Positions 6,365 through 8,313 of a stretch of 8,313 bases of DNA are shown one piece after another (position 1 is the first letter of the stretch; each line of letters opens with the position of its first letter). The position numbers were made by a program, and so were the translations under genes. Source of the stretch: Euryarchaeota archaeon UBA13 (lineage in GTDB: Archaea; Thermoplasmatota; Poseidoniia; Poseidoniales; Poseidoniaceae); contig DAHU01000022.1 in NCBI GenBank assembly GCA_002495945.1, forward strand, positions 5,165-13,477, read 5' to 3'. Under the pieces are notes generated by a model, which was given only the letters and a program-made list of their open reading frames with translations, was not told the origin of the DNA and did not search any database.

Positions 6365-7567
6365 TTATTTGTAATGAAGGATAATAACAAAAGATTCAAT
6401 CTTTTGGTCATTGACTTTCTCGTTGTGTATGGCAATGACCCATTCGCCATCACCGAATGTGGATTCAGTTTCAGTAAACATGTAAGAACTGAGAAGGAGT
6501 TGCAAACAATCATTATCATCGTCGCAATCACCGTGTTCACGGTTTTCTAACGGAGTCTCTGTGGTATTTCTTGCCTCTTCTTCTTCCTCATTGTAAGCAT
6601 AAATATCGAGTTTGTTTCGGCAATTATTACCTTCTCCTGGAGTTATGTCTTGACAATCATCATCAATTTGTGGATAGGTAAGAATAATCTCTACTTTCCT
6701 GATGGTGTTTCCCTGCTCTTTGTCGTAAATCACTGGCATGTCAAATTGTATCTCTTCAGGATCGTTGGAATTACCACTGGCAATTTCCCAGTCATTATCA
6801 GACCAGTGTCCATAAAACGATACGTAAACCTTGATTTTATCGCCATCCATCTTACCAGCGCTATTTACTATTGACAGATTTATTTGGTATTCTCCCGGTG
6901 CAACATCTTTCCATTCGACAGATTCTCCAGTAAGGTCTGCATCATTTTCAGTATTACCATCACCATCAGAATCAACTAATAGGTCCAAATCCCAATTATA
7001 TTCGGTAATGTACTGGTCGTCACCGCCTGCGACCGAATCTACGGCATCGAGTTGTACGTCACGAGTGTCTTGAATTTCTCGGTCAGAACCAGGGTCTTTA
7101 TCCATGGCGCAAATCCACAAAATGATGTCACGTGTGTTGTCAATCTCGTCATACAAGCAGTCCTCTTCGTCGGTATACTGAGTGATTTCAGCGGTTGGCG
7201 AACCCACAGGGGCCTCTGATACGGTAATATCTTTGCTTTGTGAACTGCTCTTGCTGCCGGAAACCACGGTCAATGTTACGCTATATGTGCCTTCTAATTC
7301 CCAACTGCACGACACCATTTGCCCGGTTTTGTCAGTAGCACCATCACCGTCGCAATCCCAGCTGTAAGTCAATGAGCCATCTTGTGGTAGAGAACTTGAG
7401 GCGTCCAGTTGAACACTGTCACCGGTTCTTATGTCATTTTTTGGCGAGTAATCGAACACTGCCGTAACCTTGACTTCACCTTCTTCATCACCCGATAATA
7501 TGCATCCAGACAGGCTGGCACAGAGCATCAAAAGGACAATCATTAGTGGCTGAAATGTCGTCTTCAT
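6365..7567 (-). CDS. PKD-domain lipoprotein with a P-domain-like C-terminus
   Basis: This 400-residue protein begins with a lipoprotein signal peptide: Lys2, a hydrophobic core at 8-19 and lipobox LSGC with lipid-bearing Cys22, so it should be anchored on the outer face of the membrane. Residues ~33-117 form a PKD domain (DSVQLDASSS, then SWDCDGDG at 69-76, then EGTYSVTLTV). A second, more diverged PKD-like unit covers ~125-250 (NWDLDLLVDSDGDGN, GEYQINLSIVNSAG); the Asp-rich loops may bind calcium. Residues ~255-400 resemble the P domain of proprotein convertases by their closing pattern (GDGEWVIAIHN..IESFVIILHY), a tentative call. The mature part after Cys22 has eight cysteines in close pairs (72/87, 137/153, 305/316, 348/354), suggesting disulfides. 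The protein is very acidic. No enzyme motif is seen. No clear SD precedes ATG 7567, and an in-frame stop lies shortly upstream, so a leaderless or weakly led start is likely. polB is 53 nt upstream. Confidence 0.85.
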   Translation of the reverse strand: MKTTFQPLMIVLLMLCASLSGCILSGDEEGEVKVTAVFDYSPKNDIRTGDSVQLDASSSLPQDGSLTYSWDCDGDGATDKTGQMVSCSWELEGTYSVTLTVVSGSKSSSQSKDITVSEAPVGSPTAEITQYTDEEDCLYDEIDNTRDIILWICAMDKDPGSDREIQDTRDVQLDAVDSVAGGDDQYITEYNWDLDLLVDSDGDGNTENDADLTGESVEWKDVAPGEYQINLSIVNSAGKMDGDKIKVYVSFYGHWSDNDWEIASGNSNDPEEIQFDMPVIYDKEQGNTIRKVEIILTYPQIDDDCQDITPGEGNNCRNKLDIYAYNEEEEEARNTTETPLENREHGDCDDDNDCLQLLLSSYMFTETESTFGDGEWVIAIHNEKVNDQKIESFVIILHYK

Positions 7568-7620
7568 CAGTCGGACTGGGGGGTTTATCCATCAAAAGTG
7601 CTTCCACGAATTGCGTTATT

Positions 7621-8313
7621 TCAAAAGGAAAATAGTGAACTCTGTTTATTTCCTGCGATTAATTCCTTCGCATTCCAGCCGAATGCCTCCGTTATTCGCC
7701 CCAGAGCGGCAGCTAACCGTTCGGCGTAGAATTTTCCATCATACTCGGAAATCCCGCCGTCCTCTTCAGATTCCAACCACGGCTCAACCTTCATTGGAGA
7801 GCGGGATGCATCCGTTACGACATATGAAACCTTCATACCAGAAGTGAACCCTAATCCAAGGTCTATCCTGGCTTTTGCTACTCTTACTTGTGCCATACTA
7901 TCGGGATTGGCATAGGCCTTAGAAAAATCAACGCTGCCGTCCTTTCTTACCGTTCCCTTACACGATTTAGCGAGGATTAATTCAGTTGGGTCAACCTCAT
8001 TATTCTTTAGAGCCTTAACTCGGTCTAACGCACACTTGACAAGTTCTGCTTCTTGGTCTGCCAATGCAAAGGTGAATAATTCCTTCATCGTCTTGGTAAG
8101 GTAAGCGAATGAATCGGTTCTTTGGGTTTCATAGCCACGTATCAACATCTCATCGCTTGGATAAACCACTTGGCCGACATAGCGCTTTTTTGCCCCGTGA
8201 GAAAAAAATACTGAAAGGCCTTTTTCATACTCTAAAACGGCTGAATCTTTACTGTAGCGTTCAGCGATTTCCAAACCAAAGTCGATCATACTCTGTTTAG
8301 CAGTTTGCCATGC
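7621..8313 (-). CDS. polB: Family B DNA polymerase, C-terminal 230 residues (5' end beyond window)
   Basis: The frame is open to the right edge; its visible 230 residues are the end of a replicative/repair family B polymerase, which extends DNA from a primer. The fragment starts after the YxDTDS catalytic motif and contains the KKRY motif (GAKKRYVGQVV, about 40-50), IRGYETQRTDSF, the thumb (DFSKAYANPDSMAQVRVAKAR, GLGFTSGMKVSYVVTDA) and the closing FYAERLAAALGRITEAFGW. The last residues, QSSLFSF (224-230), fit a PCNA-interacting PIP box, the usual C-terminal tail of archaeal PolB. The Met codon at 8289 is internal, because the frame continues upstream (AWQTAKQS). Polymerase and exonuclease active sites lie outside the window, so intactness cannot be judged. 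Confidence 0.96.
   Translation of the reverse strand, partial: AWQTAKQSMIDFGLEIAERYSKDSAVLEYEKGLSVFFSHGAKKRYVGQVVYPSDEMLIRGYETQRTDSFAYLTKTMKELFTFALADQEAELVKCALDRVKALKNNEVDPTELILAKSCKGTVRKDGSVDFSKAYANPDSMAQVRVAKARIDLGLGFTSGMKVSYVVTDASRSPMKVEPWLESEEDGGISEYDGKFYAERLAAALGRITEAFGWNAKELIAGNKQSSLFSF

Noticed and set aside
6577..6592. CTTCTTC-type low-complexity repeat
   Set aside because: It encodes a short Glu run in the lipoprotein and is not a separate repeat element.
7577..7584. Run of six or so G/C bases upstream of the lipoprotein gene as an SD or regulatory site
   Set aside because: On the minus strand it is a C run, so it cannot act as an SD; nothing else supports a role.

Overview
This window looks like a fragment of a planktonic marine archaeon of the Thermoplasmatota, most probably Poseidoniales (Marine Group II) or the related Marine Group III. 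The grounds are an archaeal/eukaryotic-type EF-1alpha next to ribosomal protein uS10, a B-family replicative DNA polymerase, a GINS-type replication protein, archaeal-style exported proteins built from beta-sandwich modules, an archaeal lipoprotein, and moderate-to-low GC. The assignment rests on recognising families by eye, not on a search.

Layout. Positions 1-1955 (minus) hold the first ~651 codons of a very large exported surface protein that runs off the left edge. It starts at TTG with a good Shine-Dalgarno (SD) sequence. Positions 1956-2057 form a compact divergent control region containing a perfect 9-bp palindrome that carries an SD-like sequence on both strands, and a possible 20-codon leader ORF. 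Positions 2058-3074 (plus) encode a GINS-family replication protein (A domain, long acidic linker, C-terminal B domain). It converges, with only 2 nt between stop codons, on a minus-strand series that reads from right to left: the C-terminal part of family B DNA polymerase (8313-7621), a PKD-domain lipoprotein (7567-6365), pyruvate kinase (6310-4859), EF-1alpha (4740-3445) and uS10 (3406-3077).

How it fits together. EF-1alpha and uS10 are a classic archaeal translation pair and probably one transcription unit, with its own promoter in the 118-nt gap after pyruvate kinase. PolB and the GINS protein both serve the replication fork but sit on opposite strands, separated by about 4.5 kb. The lipoprotein and the large surface protein are cell-envelope components. 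No stretch longer than about 120 bp lacks a gene, and I see no RNA gene, mobile element or CRISPR array. The gene content is mostly housekeeping. The least ordinary parts are the divergent 1956-2057 region, the long linker of the GINS protein, and the modular surface protein.
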